From positions 1 to 64,000 of the forward strand of contig JADKIL010000008.1 in assembly GCA_016721315.1 (NCBI GenBank): a stretch of DNA of 64,000 nucleotides. The letters are read 5' to 3'. This stretch comes from Candidatus Villigracilis vicinus (GTDB taxonomy: Bacteria; Chloroflexota; Anaerolineae; Anaerolineales; Villigracilaceae). Each line of letters opens with the position of its first letter. Position 1 is the first letter of the stretch. Shown here piece by piece: positions 1 through 8,250 of this stretch. The notes beneath the pieces were generated by a model that saw nothing but the letters and a program-made list of their open reading frames with translations, searched no databases and was not told where the DNA came from. Both the position numbers and the translations under genes were made by a program.

Positions 1-355
1 TCAATATCAGAAAAAGCAGACAGACTACATCGCAACAACTGCGTCCACACGATTGTTTGAGATTGGAAGAGATCTTCCATTTGCGCAGGTCAACGGCAGG
101 CGAAAATCGCTGGCGATCCCTTCTTTCAATAAATGGAGCGACGTATCAATGCCGATCCATACACAGAGAGCGCGTCTCTAGAAATTGAACAGTCGCACCT
201 GAACCGCTTCCAATATCCAGCACCATATCACCAGGATCGAGATTGCATAATTCGATCAAGCGTTTGGTTAATACAAACCCGCCTGGACGCAGCAAGCCTC
301 CAGTGACTTCGCTCATCACATCACTTTCGTACATTGGCTGAAAAAAAGGCAGCAC
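1..355 (-). pseudogene. DVU_1556-type SAM-dependent methyltransferase, frameshifted and cut by the window edge
   Basis: This is the N-terminal half of a class I S-adenosylmethionine methyltransferase that runs off the left edge. The likely start is GTG at 355, with an AGAGG box about nine bases upstream; an ATG at 334 is the alternative. The first frame gives TGGLLRPGG and the SAM-binding loop LDIGSGSGAT at residues 46-55. The frame must shift near 160-178 to continue as GIDTSLHLLKEGIASDF, and again near 30 to continue as CSLSAFSDIE, both by restoring missing bases. It lies one base after the CxxC redox gene, in the same order as in DVU_1556/1557-type molybdenum hydroxylase clusters. The methylated substrate is unknown in that family. 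The broken frame is probably sequencing error rather than decay, because the neighbouring genes carry the same kind of indel. Confidence 0.6.
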
Positions 356-356
356 G

Positions 357-569
357 CTACTTGTCCTCTAACGCCTTTTCAACTTCAGCCATCTTGCCGA
401 GCGCGAGTTCTTCGGGATTAAGACCAATCCGCAGTTGGGACATTTGAGTAAGTCCACGGGGAAAGGAATTGCCCAAGTAAGAGACATCCACCTTGCTCAG
501 TTGCAGAGGAATGTTACAGTCCGCGCAAACCCAGCCTTCGTATTTCGCAGGGTCAAAGTATTCGCTCAT
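357..569 (-). CDS. DVU_1557-type small redox protein (CxxC), with a hidden double frameshift
   Basis: A 70-residue protein that overlaps the upstream oxidoreductase by ATGA. As it stands it has one CxxC pair (Cys15, Cys18) and ends LALGKMAEVEKALEDK, the hallmark C-terminus of the DVU_1557 family. Residues of about 37-51 read as nonsense, but the neighbouring frame over the same bases reads FPVDLLKCPNCGLVLIP. Removing one C in the CCCC near 455-461 and adding one C in the CCC near 412-416 therefore restores a second CxxC and a rubredoxin-like pair of metal knuckles. The open frame is thus only accidentally intact. The family is presumed to be an electron carrier or metal-binding accessory of the neighbouring molybdenum enzyme; no function is proved. 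Confidence 0.65.
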   Translation of the reverse strand: MSEYFDPAKYEGWVCADCNIPLQLSKVDVSYLGNSFPRGLTQMSQLRIGLNPEELALGKMAEVEKALEDK

Positions 570-2927
570 TTCTGTGCTCCGATACCCACTTCCATACGGT
601 GACTGTATGCCTTGTAAACAAAGAACGCGCCATCATCCTGCTTGGTGTATTCCACCCAATAGGTGACACTGGTCGGTTTGAAATATGCCAAATAATGTTT
701 CGTGGAATTATTCAACATGCGCTTGCCAGTCCGCTCGGCGTATTCGATAACCTTCTGCATATCTTCCACCAAAATCAAACGGTCCTCCACCTGCTTTGCA
801 CATCCTCTGGCAAAACCAAGCGGATGGATTCAAAGTCGGCTGTGTCGGGCATGGTTTCACTCCATAAATCTCTAAGTAGTTTTTCTTTCAAGCGGGCGGT
901 TCTCGTGACGTTGGGAGAATCCAATCGCTGGAGCCGCCGCCAAATCTGATTCTGTCCCGCCAAAGATGTAATCAAAGATGTGCAGCGTCCGCTTGCCTTT
1001 GCGGGCGAAGAAGTCGCGGCACATCGCGCAGTAGGTGACATAATCCAGCGGACTTTCGTTGATACGCTGTTGCACCATCTTCTCAGCGACGGGCTTATTT
1101 GCCAGCCACATCACGCCGCCGAAGGAACAGCACTCGGTCTTCTCGCGGCTGAGCGGCAGTTCCTGAATCTCACCACCCATTTTGATGATAATGTCGCGGA
1201 TAGAGTCTTGAATGTGATTCTCGTAGCGCGTCGAGGATGGGTCGTGGATTGTATCAGGCGCGGCGAATTCCCGCTTCGTGAATTTCCATGTTCATTCATC
1301 ACATCCCAAAGGAAACGATTTCCACATCGGGATAATGTTTTTGAACATCTGATAGCAACTTGAGCAGGAAAGGATAACTTTCGGCTTGCCAAGTTTTTCG
1401 TACTCAGCCCGAAACTCGGACTGTGAATTTGCAAATAATTCCTTGCGTCCCGCCCAGTCGGCAGGAGCGCCACAACAGCGCAGCATCAAGCCGACACCTG
1501 CGTCATCTGTTTGGAGCGTATCTTTCAGGAAACTGTATGCTTTCTCAACATACTCGGGGAGGATCCGCTCAACTGACAGCCGGGAAAACACATAGGAACT
1601 GGTATCAAGCCCTGGGCGCGTTATGAGCGAGCGCGAACTTTTCTCCGTTGCTGAATGCCATATCCCGCAGCGCAAAATCATGCGCCGATGGCGGCATCCT
1701 TTTTGTTCCACCATCGTGACCGCGCTTCGTGACAAACCTCGCCCATGTTCACATCGGTCGGGCAGACTTCGGCGCACAGTCCGCACATCGCGCATGTGTT
1801 GATGAATTGATTCGAATGGCGCGTGCCCATCACGATTGCAAGATTGTTGTACATCTCGCGGATATATTTTTTAGGATAACCTTTGTAGTGGTCGAGATAT
1901 GGGCAGACCTTCACGCACTCCAGACATTCGCATTGAATGCAACGCGCGGCTTCGGTCTCTGCCACTTCGATGTTGTAGCGCGTGGACAAATCCGTTTCGA
2001 TGAGCAGCGCTTGCGAAGTGGTTGTGGATGTGTTGGTGTAAGTTTGGTTTCGTACGAGCCTTCGTTCACGCGCGAGGCAGTGAGCGAAACTTTTGCAGGA
2101 AGCGGTCAATGGATACTGCGGCGCGGCGACCATCGGAGATGGAAAGAATCGCAGAGTGTTTGAGTTCGCGGTTGGGGTACATCGTTGAAACACGCAGCAC
2201 ATCGCCGCCCGCAAAAACTTTTTCGTTGCTGGTCTGAAACGTCAGCGGGTCAATCGCAATTTGTCCGTTGTCGTTCATTTGCAAATCAGGGATTTCACTC
2301 GAATGAGGTCCAACTCCCAAAAAGATTGCGTCAAACTCTTGGCTGAGTTTTCCTAAAAATGTGCCGTGACCATTCGCGCCTGAGCCGCCCACAGACATGT
2401 TGAGCCGCACTTCGATTTCCAACTCTTCGATGATTTTCAAATCGTTGACGAGCACATCGCGCGGAAGCAAATCAGGCGGAGATTTCCACAACCCGCCGCC
2501 GAGTCTGTCGCCTGCCTCAAAGATGACGACGCCCCAGCCTTTGCGTGCCAAATCATGCGCGACGGTGAGTCCGCTTATTCCCCCGCCGATAACTGCTACT
2601 GTTTTCGATTTCTTTGGCAGCCGCTTGACAGGTTCTGCGCTTGAATTTCCAAACTCAAGCGCGGCGCGTTCGAGCGCAGCCATTTCAATGGCGCCGCCAA
2701 AATCCTTGCGTAAACAAGCCGTCTTGCAGGGTTGGTCACAAATGCGGCTGATGATTCCTGGGAAGGGAACGGTTTTGCGATATAACTTTAGCGCAGCAGC
2801 AAAATTCCCTTTGCAATTTCCGCCGCGATTCGCGCGCATCCACATGCGCTGGGCAGGTTGCCGCACACGCGGGCGCCTGTTCCTGAATACAGCGGTTTTC
2901 CTGTTCACGCAGTTGTTTTTGATCCAT
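566..2927 (-). pseudogene. Pyridine nucleotide-disulfide oxidoreductase / dicluster-binding protein, at least 15 indels
   Basis: Pieces in all three frames join into one protein of about 790 residues. In order they show an N-terminal Cys-rich segment (start ATG 2927; ACAATCPAHVDAR, then ICDQPCKTACLR), an FAD-binding loop VAVIGGGISGLTVA and a GGD flavin motif. These are followed by two ferredoxin motifs (CIQCECLECVKVCP, CAMCGLCAEVCP) and CCG-type motifs like heterodisulfide reductase B (RCCGAP, SCSSCYQMFK, CCSFGGVMW, CAMCRDFF). The role inferred is passing electrons between the FAD-less aldehyde oxidoreductase upstream and another carrier. Frame changes fall near 2835, 2812, 2092, 2042, 1715, 1703, 1614, 1586, 1581, 1559, 1330, 1309, 1285, 895 and 795. 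Thirteen are fixed by adding one base to a short run, and two by removing one or adding two. That pattern points to sequencing indels rather than a decayed gene. Confidence 0.8.
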
Positions 2928-2953
2928 AATAAAAAATTCCAGTAAAACAAACT

Positions 2954-3025
2954 ACCACGGAGAACACAGAGTTCACAGAGATTTCTTAAGAATCTAATCT
3001 CCGTGCTCTCCGTGTGCTCTGTGGT
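2954..3025. repeat. ACCACGGAG-type intergenic inverted repeat
   Basis: An imperfect inverted repeat whose outer arms are ACCACGGAGAACACAGAG and the reverse reading of its right end (CTCTGTGGT). Similar accrued-purine sequences are common dispersed intergenic elements in many environmental bacterial genomes; this is recalled, not checked here. It sits exactly between the intact aldehyde oxidoreductase gene and the indel-rich left end of the window. Confidence 0.6.
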
Positions 3026-3037
3026 GAAATTTAAAAG

Positions 3038-3064
3038 AAGGAGCGCTCTGAATGAACGCTCCTT
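3038..3064 (-). terminator. Intrinsic terminator after the aldehyde oxidoreductase gene
   Basis: Arms AAGGAGCG and CGCTCCTT enclose an 11-base loop. On the minus strand the hairpin is followed by CTTTTAAATTT. It lies 11 bases past the stop codon of the 909-residue oxidoreductase, so the genes further left may be transcribed less or separately. Confidence 0.65.
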
Positions 3065-3075
3065 TTGTTTAAAAC

Positions 3076-5805
3076 TTACGCGGGCTGCAATTCCTTCAAG
3101 CCAGCCAGCACCTTGTCAGGGCGGGCGGGCAGATGGCGAATGCGGACACCTGTTGCGTTGTAAATGGCGTTGACGATGGCAACATGCGGCGAAGTGAGCG
3201 GCAGTTCACCGACACCCGAAGCGCCGAACGGACCAAACTCGCGGGCATTTTCGAAGTAGATGACATCAAACTTGTCAGGAATATCCTTGGCGTACGGAAT
3301 ACCTGCGCCGAGCATGGTGCTGTGCTTCTGAATGTCTTCAAAATCTTCAGAGAGCGCCAAGCCGATACCTTGAGCGATACCGCCGTACATTTGACCATCC
3401 ACAACGAGTTTGTTGTTGATCTTGCCGATGTCAGCCATTGCGGTGAAGCCTTCCACCGTGGTCTTGCCAGTCTTGGTGTTGACGTTGACTTCGGCGAGGA
3501 ACGCGCCGTACATATAAGCAGCAAACGGTTTGCCCTGGGCATTCTCGTCACAGTTGGTGTTCATGGAAGCAGTCCACTTGCCCACGTACTTGAGCGGGAT
3601 GTTTTCCTTGACCATCTCATCGTAGGAGCGATATGTGCCATCGGCTTTCTTCATCGCGGCAATGAGTTGTTCACAGCCGTTGACGATGGCGTTACCGATC
3701 ACGACCTGACTGCGAGAGCCGCCTGAAGGTCCAGCGTTCGGGGCTTTGCCCGTGTCGTTGAGGACGAGTTCGATCTTATCGGGAGCGAGACCAAGCGGAC
3801 GCAGGGCTTCGTGAGCTGTGCCGAGCACGCCCATATCTGCACCTTGACCGTGATCCTGCCATGTCGCGGCGACACTAACGCCGTCTTTGGTCTTGGTAAC
3901 CCAAACTTCCGCGCCATCCTGACCGTCAAGACCGCAGCCATAGATACCGATGGAGATACCAACACCTTTCTTGTTCTCAGGCGTGGATTCTTTTTCAGCT
4001 TTTGCTTTTGCAGCCTTATACAGCGGGCGAAGTTTGTCGAGCATTTCAGGCAGGGAATACACTTCAGGGTCTTGTCCCGTTGGGGTGGTGGAGCCAGCAC
4101 GATAGGCGTTGATGTAGCGGAATTCGAGCGGATCCATGCCGACTTTTTCAGCGAGTTCATCCACCAGGCTTTCGGAAGCAAAGAAGGACTGTGGCGAGCC
4201 GTAAGCACGGAAGGCAGCGCCCCAAACATGGTTGGTGGCAACGGTGCGTCCCATACCGCGAATGCTGGGGATGTTGTATCCAGCGCCAATGTATTGAGCG
4301 CCGCGCAAAGTGAGCAGGTCACCAAACTCGGAGTACGGACCGTGATCCACAGACCAGTCACTTTCCATCGCGACGATCTTGCCGTCTTTGTCAGCTGCCA
4401 TCTTCAGGTCAACGAAGAACGGCGAGCGTTTGCCAGTGTATTGCATGTACTGCTGATAATCATATTCCAGGTACACTGGGCGACCCGTCGCAATGGCGGC
4501 GGCGCCGAGCAGTGCTTCCATCGTCGGGCTGAATTTGTAACCGAAGGTGCCGCCAGCAGGGTTCTGCACGAGGCGGAGTTTATCGGGCTCAACGCCAAGT
4601 CCTGGGGCGATCATGTACAAGTGCAGATACAGACCGATGGATTTGGAGTGAATGGTTAACACGCCATTTTCATCGTAGTAAGCGAAGCCCATGTCTGACT
4701 CAATGGTAAGGTGCGGTTGGCGCTGGAGGTAATAGCTGGCGCTTGCCACGAACGGAGCGGAGTCCATAACGGGCTTGGTATCAGGTCCCTTGGCGATCTT
4801 CTGTTCGAAATACACATTGGGTGTACCGGGGTGAATTTCGATCGCGTCATCTGCCATCGCGGCGGGGGCGCTCATGTAAGCGGGGAGTTCTTCCAATTCC
4901 ACTTTGACTTTTTCAGCGGCGGCTTTTGCCTGCTCAATGGTGTCAGCAGCGACGATGGCAATCGCATCGCCATATTGGAAGACTTTGGTGTCGCAAAGGA
5001 TCGGGCGATCCCAACCGTCACCTTTGTTGGTGGGGAAGGTGATCAAGCCGGTAATGCGGTTCTTGCCTTTGATATCTTTGTGAGTGATGACCTTGGCAAC
5101 GCCAGGCATCTTCTCTGCTTCGGATGTGTCAATGGAAAGGATGTTGGCATGGCTGACTTTCGCCTGTACCAACGCAAGTTGCAAAGTATTGAAAGGCATC
5201 TTCAAGCCCAGGTCTTGACCGAAGTCGAGCGTGCCTGTGACTTTTCCGACAGCGGTCGGGCGGGGATATTTGCTGCCCCAAATTTTTCCGTCGGCGGGCA
5301 TCTTGAAGGCGAATTCTTCGATCTTCATCTCACCGCGCATCACTTTGGCGGCTTCCATTACACCGTCCACGATCTGTTTGTAACCGGTGCAGCGGCAGGC
5401 ATTGTGGTGCTGAGTTAACCAAGCGCGGACTTCTTCGCGGGTCGGATTGGGATTCTTATCAAGGAGGGCTTTGGCAGAGACGACCATGCCGGGGGTACAG
5501 AAACCGCACTGGGCGGCGCCATACGCGGCGAAGGCTGCCTGAATTGGGTGCAACTTCTCAGGAGTTCCAATACCTTCGACTGTTTCGATCTTTGCGCCAT
5601 CAGCGACCTTGCTCATTTTGACCAAGCAAGCCAGCATTAACTTGCCGTCCAAAATTACAGAACATGCGCCGCAGTGACCATCATTGCAGGAAATCTTGGT
5701 GCCGGTCAGGAGCAATTGCCTGCGCAATACATCTCCAAGGCTGGCTTCCGGGTCAACAACGAACGATTTATTTACCCCATTTATGACGAGCGTCTTTTTC
5801 TGCAT
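3076..5805 (-). CDS. mop: Mop-type molybdenum aldehyde oxidoreductase (Fe-S and Mo domains fused, no FAD domain)
   Basis: The 909-residue enzyme has the length and layout of the Desulfovibrio gigas aldehyde oxidoreductase. Eight cysteines for two [2Fe-2S] clusters fall at 40, 45, 48 and 60 (plant-ferredoxin type) and at 100, 103, 137 and 139, the same positions as in that enzyme. The Mo domain shows NPAGGTFGYKF, AAFRAYGSPQ and the C-terminal GVGELPLTSPH with the catalytic glutamate at 867. It should oxidise aldehydes to carboxylic acids in the cytoplasm using molybdopterin cytosine dinucleotide. It lacks an FAD domain, so electrons must leave through a partner, and the flavin/dicluster gene 150 bases downstream is the obvious candidate. 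An AGGAGG box precedes ATG 5805. The physiological aldehyde is unknown. Unlike the genes to its left, it has no frameshift. Confidence 0.92.
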   Translation of the reverse strand: MQKKTLVINGVNKSFVVDPEASLGDVLRRQLLLTGTKISCNDGHCGACSVILDGKLMLACLVKMSKVADGAKIETVEGIGTPEKLHPIQAAFAAYGAAQCGFCTPGMVVSAKALLDKNPNPTREEVRAWLTQHHNACRCTGYKQIVDGVMEAAKVMRGEMKIEEFAFKMPADGKIWGSKYPRPTAVGKVTGTLDFGQDLGLKMPFNTLQLALVQAKVSHANILSIDTSEAEKMPGVAKVITHKDIKGKNRITGLITFPTNKGDGWDRPILCDTKVFQYGDAIAIVAADTIEQAKAAAEKVKVELEELPAYMSAPAAMADDAIEIHPGTPNVYFEQKIAKGPDTKPVMDSAPFVASASYYLQRQPHLTIESDMGFAYYDENGVLTIHSKSIGLYLHLYMIAPGLGVEPDKLRLVQNPAGGTFGYKFSPTMEALLGAAAIATGRPVYLEYDYQQYMQYTGKRSPFFVDLKMAADKDGKIVAMESDWSVDHGPYSEFGDLLTLRGAQYIGAGYNIPSIRGMGRTVATNHVWGAAFRAYGSPQSFFASESLVDELAEKVGMDPLEFRYINAYRAGSTTPTGQDPEVYSLPEMLDKLRPLYKAAKAKAEKESTPENKKGVGISIGIYGCGLDGQDGAEVWVTKTKDGVSVAATWQDHGQGADMGVLGTAHEALRPLGLAPDKIELVLNDTGKAPNAGPSGGSRSQVVIGNAIVNGCEQLIAAMKKADGTYRSYDEMVKENIPLKYVGKWTASMNTNCDENAQGKPFAAYMYGAFLAEVNVNTKTGKTTVEGFTAMADIGKINNKLVVDGQMYGGIAQGIGLALSEDFEDIQKHSTMLGAGIPYAKDIPDKFDVIYFENAREFGPFGASGVGELPLTSPHVAIVNAIYNATGVRIRHLPARPDKVLAGLKELQPA

Positions 5806-5911
5806 GATGCCTCCTAGTATCCTTTTGAGTGTGAATTGTGAAACTCATGTATATGGATTGGTGGAGACCCGCTTAAATACACAATTATTGGCGACTATCT
5901 CCACAAAAAAG

Positions 5912-5940
5912 ATAGTAGCACAAGCGAAATATTGTTACAA
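5912..5940 (-). promoter_or_regulatory. Predicted sigma-70-type promoter of the aldehyde oxidoreductase gene
   Basis: On the minus strand TTGTAA (5935-5940) and TACTAT (5912-5917) are 17 bases apart, about 107 bases before the ATG at 5805. Each hexamer matches four of six consensus bases. Confidence 0.45.
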
Positions 5941-5954
5941 TTGTTTTATTACAA

Positions 5955-5987
5955 ACGTCACACTGTTTCATGACGTCGGCGTGACGT
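5955..5987. promoter_or_regulatory. Inverted repeat between divergent oxidoreductase and padR genes, candidate PadR operator
   Basis: ACGTCAC (5955-5961) and GTGACGT (5981-5987) form a perfect inverted repeat with a 19-base gap that itself starts with TGACGTC (5971). It lies just upstream of the predicted oxidoreductase -35 box and in front of padR, a typical place for a PadR site controlling both genes. Binding is inferred only from position and symmetry. Confidence 0.4.
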
Positions 5988-6026
5988 TATTTTTTGTATA
6001 CTCATTTATTGAATAAGGATTCTCTC

Positions 6027-6569
6027 ATGTGCCCTATGGTACGTCGCCCTCCTGAAATGGAACTAGCCTTGTTGGGGTTCCTGCTTCATACCCCTCAACA
6101 TGGTTATCAAATTCATCAAATGGTTTCCGACCCCTCAGGTCTGGGTCTGATTTGGCATATAAAACAAAGCCAGCTCTATGCGCTTTTGAATAAGTTAGAG
6201 TTGGATGGATACGTTACGAGCGTTTTTCAAAATCAAGATCCACATCCACCGCGCAAAGTTTTTGAGCTGACCAACTCCGGGCGCGTTGCTTTTTATGAAT
6301 GGCTTGCTAGTCCGGTTGCAGCGCCGCGCCTTGTTAGACAGCATTTTTTCGCCAAGCTGTACTTCGCGCAAAAGGAAGGTGTGTCTGTTGTGCGGAAGTT
6401 GTTTGATCTGCAACGAGTTGTTTGCGAGGGTTGGTTGCTCGAATTTGAAGCAGACCTATCTGCCAGTAAACCAACGTCTTTTGGTTGGAATATGTATCGA
6501 TACCGAATTGGACAAGTTCGTGCATTGTACACTTGGCTGAAATCGTATGAATTTGAAGGGGGAGGGTGA
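6027..6569 (+). CDS. PadR family transcriptional regulator
   Basis: A 180-residue winged-helix regulator. The PadR N-terminal domain covers about residues 5-85 (ELALLGFLLHTPQHGYQIH, then a wing with HPPRKVFELTNSGR), and a helical C-terminal part serves for dimerisation. ATG 6027 is preferred over an upstream TTG because AAGGA sits seven bases before it. It is transcribed away from the molybdenum aldehyde oxidoreductase, with an inverted repeat between them, so it probably represses that cluster and itself. PadR proteins often release DNA on binding phenolic or other small ligands; the ligand here is unknown. Confidence 0.85.
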   Translation: MCPMVRRPPEMELALLGFLLHTPQHGYQIHQMVSDPSGLGLIWHIKQSQLYALLNKLELDGYVTSVFQNQDPHPPRKVFELTNSGRVAFYEWLASPVAAPRLVRQHFFAKLYFAQKEGVSVVRKLFDLQRVVCEGWLLEFEADLSASKPTSFGWNMYRYRIGQVRALYTWLKSYEFEGGG

Positions 6570-6654
6570 AATCTAGAAATAACCACTATCAAGAATAGGC
6601 ATATATAAACTAGCCGCGTTAAAATCAAATATTTTAAGTTTAGTGAGATTCTCT

Positions 6655-6957
6655 ATGAAACAGATATTTTCCCAGCAAACTAGACAACTGGCAGACCGCC
6701 ATGCCAGATATAACAAAGTTTTTAGCAGCCCGCAACGTGTATTGATATTGTGGTTATTAATGGAATCAGAAAAGACTGTCAGTGAAATTGCCGAGGCAAT
6801 CGGGGCGTCTCGTCCTCGCACTTCCCAACATCTTCTTATTATGAAGCATGGAAACATCCTTGAAGCCAAGCGAGTGCAAAAGTATACTTATTATCGAATT
6901 GTCGATAACGAATTTCTTAAGAACTACCCATTAGTTTCTCTGTGCCCGAAGAAATAA
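6655..6957 (+). CDS. ArsR-like winged-helix transcriptional regulator
   Basis: A 100-residue single-domain regulator with an ArsR-type helix-turn-helix (VSEIAEAIGASRPRTSQHL, about residues 43-61) and a wing ending YTYYRIVDNEFLKN. I see no CxC metal-binding motif in the recognition helix; the only cysteine is near the C-terminus, so metal sensing is not supported. The ATG at 6655 is chosen; an in-frame GTG lies four codons earlier. It stands alone between padR and an aminotransferase-like gene and its surroundings are AT-rich. Its target is unknown. Confidence 0.75.
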   Translation: MKQIFSQQTRQLADRHARYNKVFSSPQRVLILWLLMESEKTVSEIAEAIGASRPRTSQHLLIMKHGNILEAKRVQKYTYYRIVDNEFLKNYPLVSLCPKK

Positions 6958-7020
6958 ACATGTGGGCGTGGCAATGGAAATATTCGCAATGACAATCCTC
7001 TTTGTTTCCATCAGGTCATT

Positions 7021-7026
7021 TATAAT
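7021..7026 (+). promoter_or_regulatory. TATAAT -10 box six bases before an ATG (leaderless start)
   Basis: A perfect TATAAT ends six bases before ATG 7033. A transcription start at the usual distance would fall on the A of the start codon, and no Shine-Dalgarno sequence is present. I found no good -35 box at normal spacing. Confidence 0.45.
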
Positions 7027-7032
7027 CCCCTG

Positions 7033-8196
7033 ATGGAAAATCTCAAAAAATATTTTTATCTCAACCCCTCGGTCACCTTTTTAAACCACGGCTCTTTTGG
7101 CGCCACCCCAAAACCTGTTTTTGAGGAGTATCAAAATTGGCAATTGCGTCTTGAACGGCAGCCTGTTCTCTTTCTTGGTAGGGAATATGACCATTTATTA
7201 TACGATTCTCGTATGGTGTTGGGGAAATATTTGAATGCAGACCCGGAAGATTTGACCTATATTCCCAATGCGACACATGGCGTGAATATTATTGCTCGTT
7301 CCTTGAAACTTGCTCCGGGCGACGAGATTCTGACTACCGACCATGAATATGGCGCTTGTGACTACACTTGGGATTTTATATGCAGCAAAGTTTCTGCGAA
7401 ATATATCCATCAACGCATCTCCCTGCCGATTCATTCTGACGATGAAGTTGTATCTCAATTTTGGCAGGGAGTTACCCCCCAGACCAAAGTTATTTATTTG
7501 AGTCATATTACATCAGCAACGGCTTTACGCTTGCCTGTGGAAAAGATCTGTCAATTGGCAAAGGCGGCGGGGATTTTGACTGTTGTTGATGCAGCACATT
7601 CCCCAGGGCAGATTCCAGTGGATTTGCAGAAACTTGGTGCAGATGTGGCATTTGGAAATTGTCATAAATGGATGTTAAGCCCGAAGGGTGCGGCATTTTT
7701 GTATGTTCGGGAAGACCTTCAGCATCTCGTTGACCCATTGATCGTGAGTTGGGGATTTAATCCAACACCAGAGACGACCACTGGATCACGATTTGTTGAC
7801 TTGTTGCAGTGGACGGGCACTAAAGATCCCTCTGCCGCGCTGACCGTCCCGGCCGCCATTCGGTTCATGGAGGAACATCATTGGGATGCTGTGCGGACAA
7901 AAAGTCACGAATTGCTGCGAAGCGGGCTTGAGCAAATTTGCGAATTGGTGAAGATGCCTCCGCTGTATCCGCTTGATTCGGATCTTTATTTCCAGATGGG
8001 GATTGCCCCCCTGCCTGCCTCCAATCTTGCGGTCCTAAAAAGTCGTTTGTATGACGAATATAAAATCGAAGTCCCGCTGGTTCAATGGCAGGATAGACAA
8101 TTCGTCCGTATATCAGTGCAGGGATATAATTCTCAGTCAGATGTTGATGCCCTGGTCGCCGCTTTGCATGACCTGTTACCGCAAGTAAAAATTTAA
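7033..8196 (+). CDS. Class V aminotransferase-like PLP enzyme (isopenicillin-N epimerase/cysteine desulfurase fold)
   Basis: A 387-residue fold-type I pyridoxal-phosphate enzyme. PLP contacts are visible at NATHG (79-83, phosphate), VVDAAHSPG (Asp186 for the pyridine nitrogen) and GNCHKWMLSPKG (Lys212 forming the Schiff base). The opening FLNHGSFGATP and the early HEYGA region match the isopenicillin N epimerase-like branch rather than true cysteine desulfurases; I see no desulfurase active-site Cys loop. The substrate is therefore unassigned, and amino-acid racemisation/epimerisation or lyase chemistry is possible. The mRNA appears leaderless. It is followed after 54 bases by an exported CAP-LysM protein, with no obvious functional tie. 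Confidence 0.8.
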   Translation: MENLKKYFYLNPSVTFLNHGSFGATPKPVFEEYQNWQLRLERQPVLFLGREYDHLLYDSRMVLGKYLNADPEDLTYIPNATHGVNIIARSLKLAPGDEILTTDHEYGACDYTWDFICSKVSAKYIHQRISLPIHSDDEVVSQFWQGVTPQTKVIYLSHITSATALRLPVEKICQLAKAAGILTVVDAAHSPGQIPVDLQKLGADVAFGNCHKWMLSPKGAAFLYVREDLQHLVDPLIVSWGFNPTPETTTGSRFVDLLQWTGTKDPSAALTVPAAIRFMEEHHWDAVRTKSHELLRSGLEQICELVKMPPLYPLDSDLYFQMGIAPLPASNLAVLKSRLYDEYKIEVPLVQWQDRQFVRISVQGYNSQSDVDALVAALHDLLPQVKI

Positions 8197-8250
8197 CTTT
8201 GTATACGACCACCCTTGCAGGGTTGAGGAATTCTTGAGATCGAAAACCCC

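Noticed and set aside
599..1363. Plus-strand frames in the indel-rich left end
   Set aside because: The minus strand carries clearly conserved Fe-S motifs through this stretch, so the plus-strand frames are chance.
566..2927. Reading the pieces as four to six separate small Fe-S proteins
   Set aside because: The pieces join end to end into the known domain order of one protein of about 790 residues, with only one-base corrections.
3811..5418. Several long plus-strand frames opposite the aldehyde oxidoreductase
   Set aside because: They are shadows of the minus-strand gene; none has a ribosome site or sensible protein composition.
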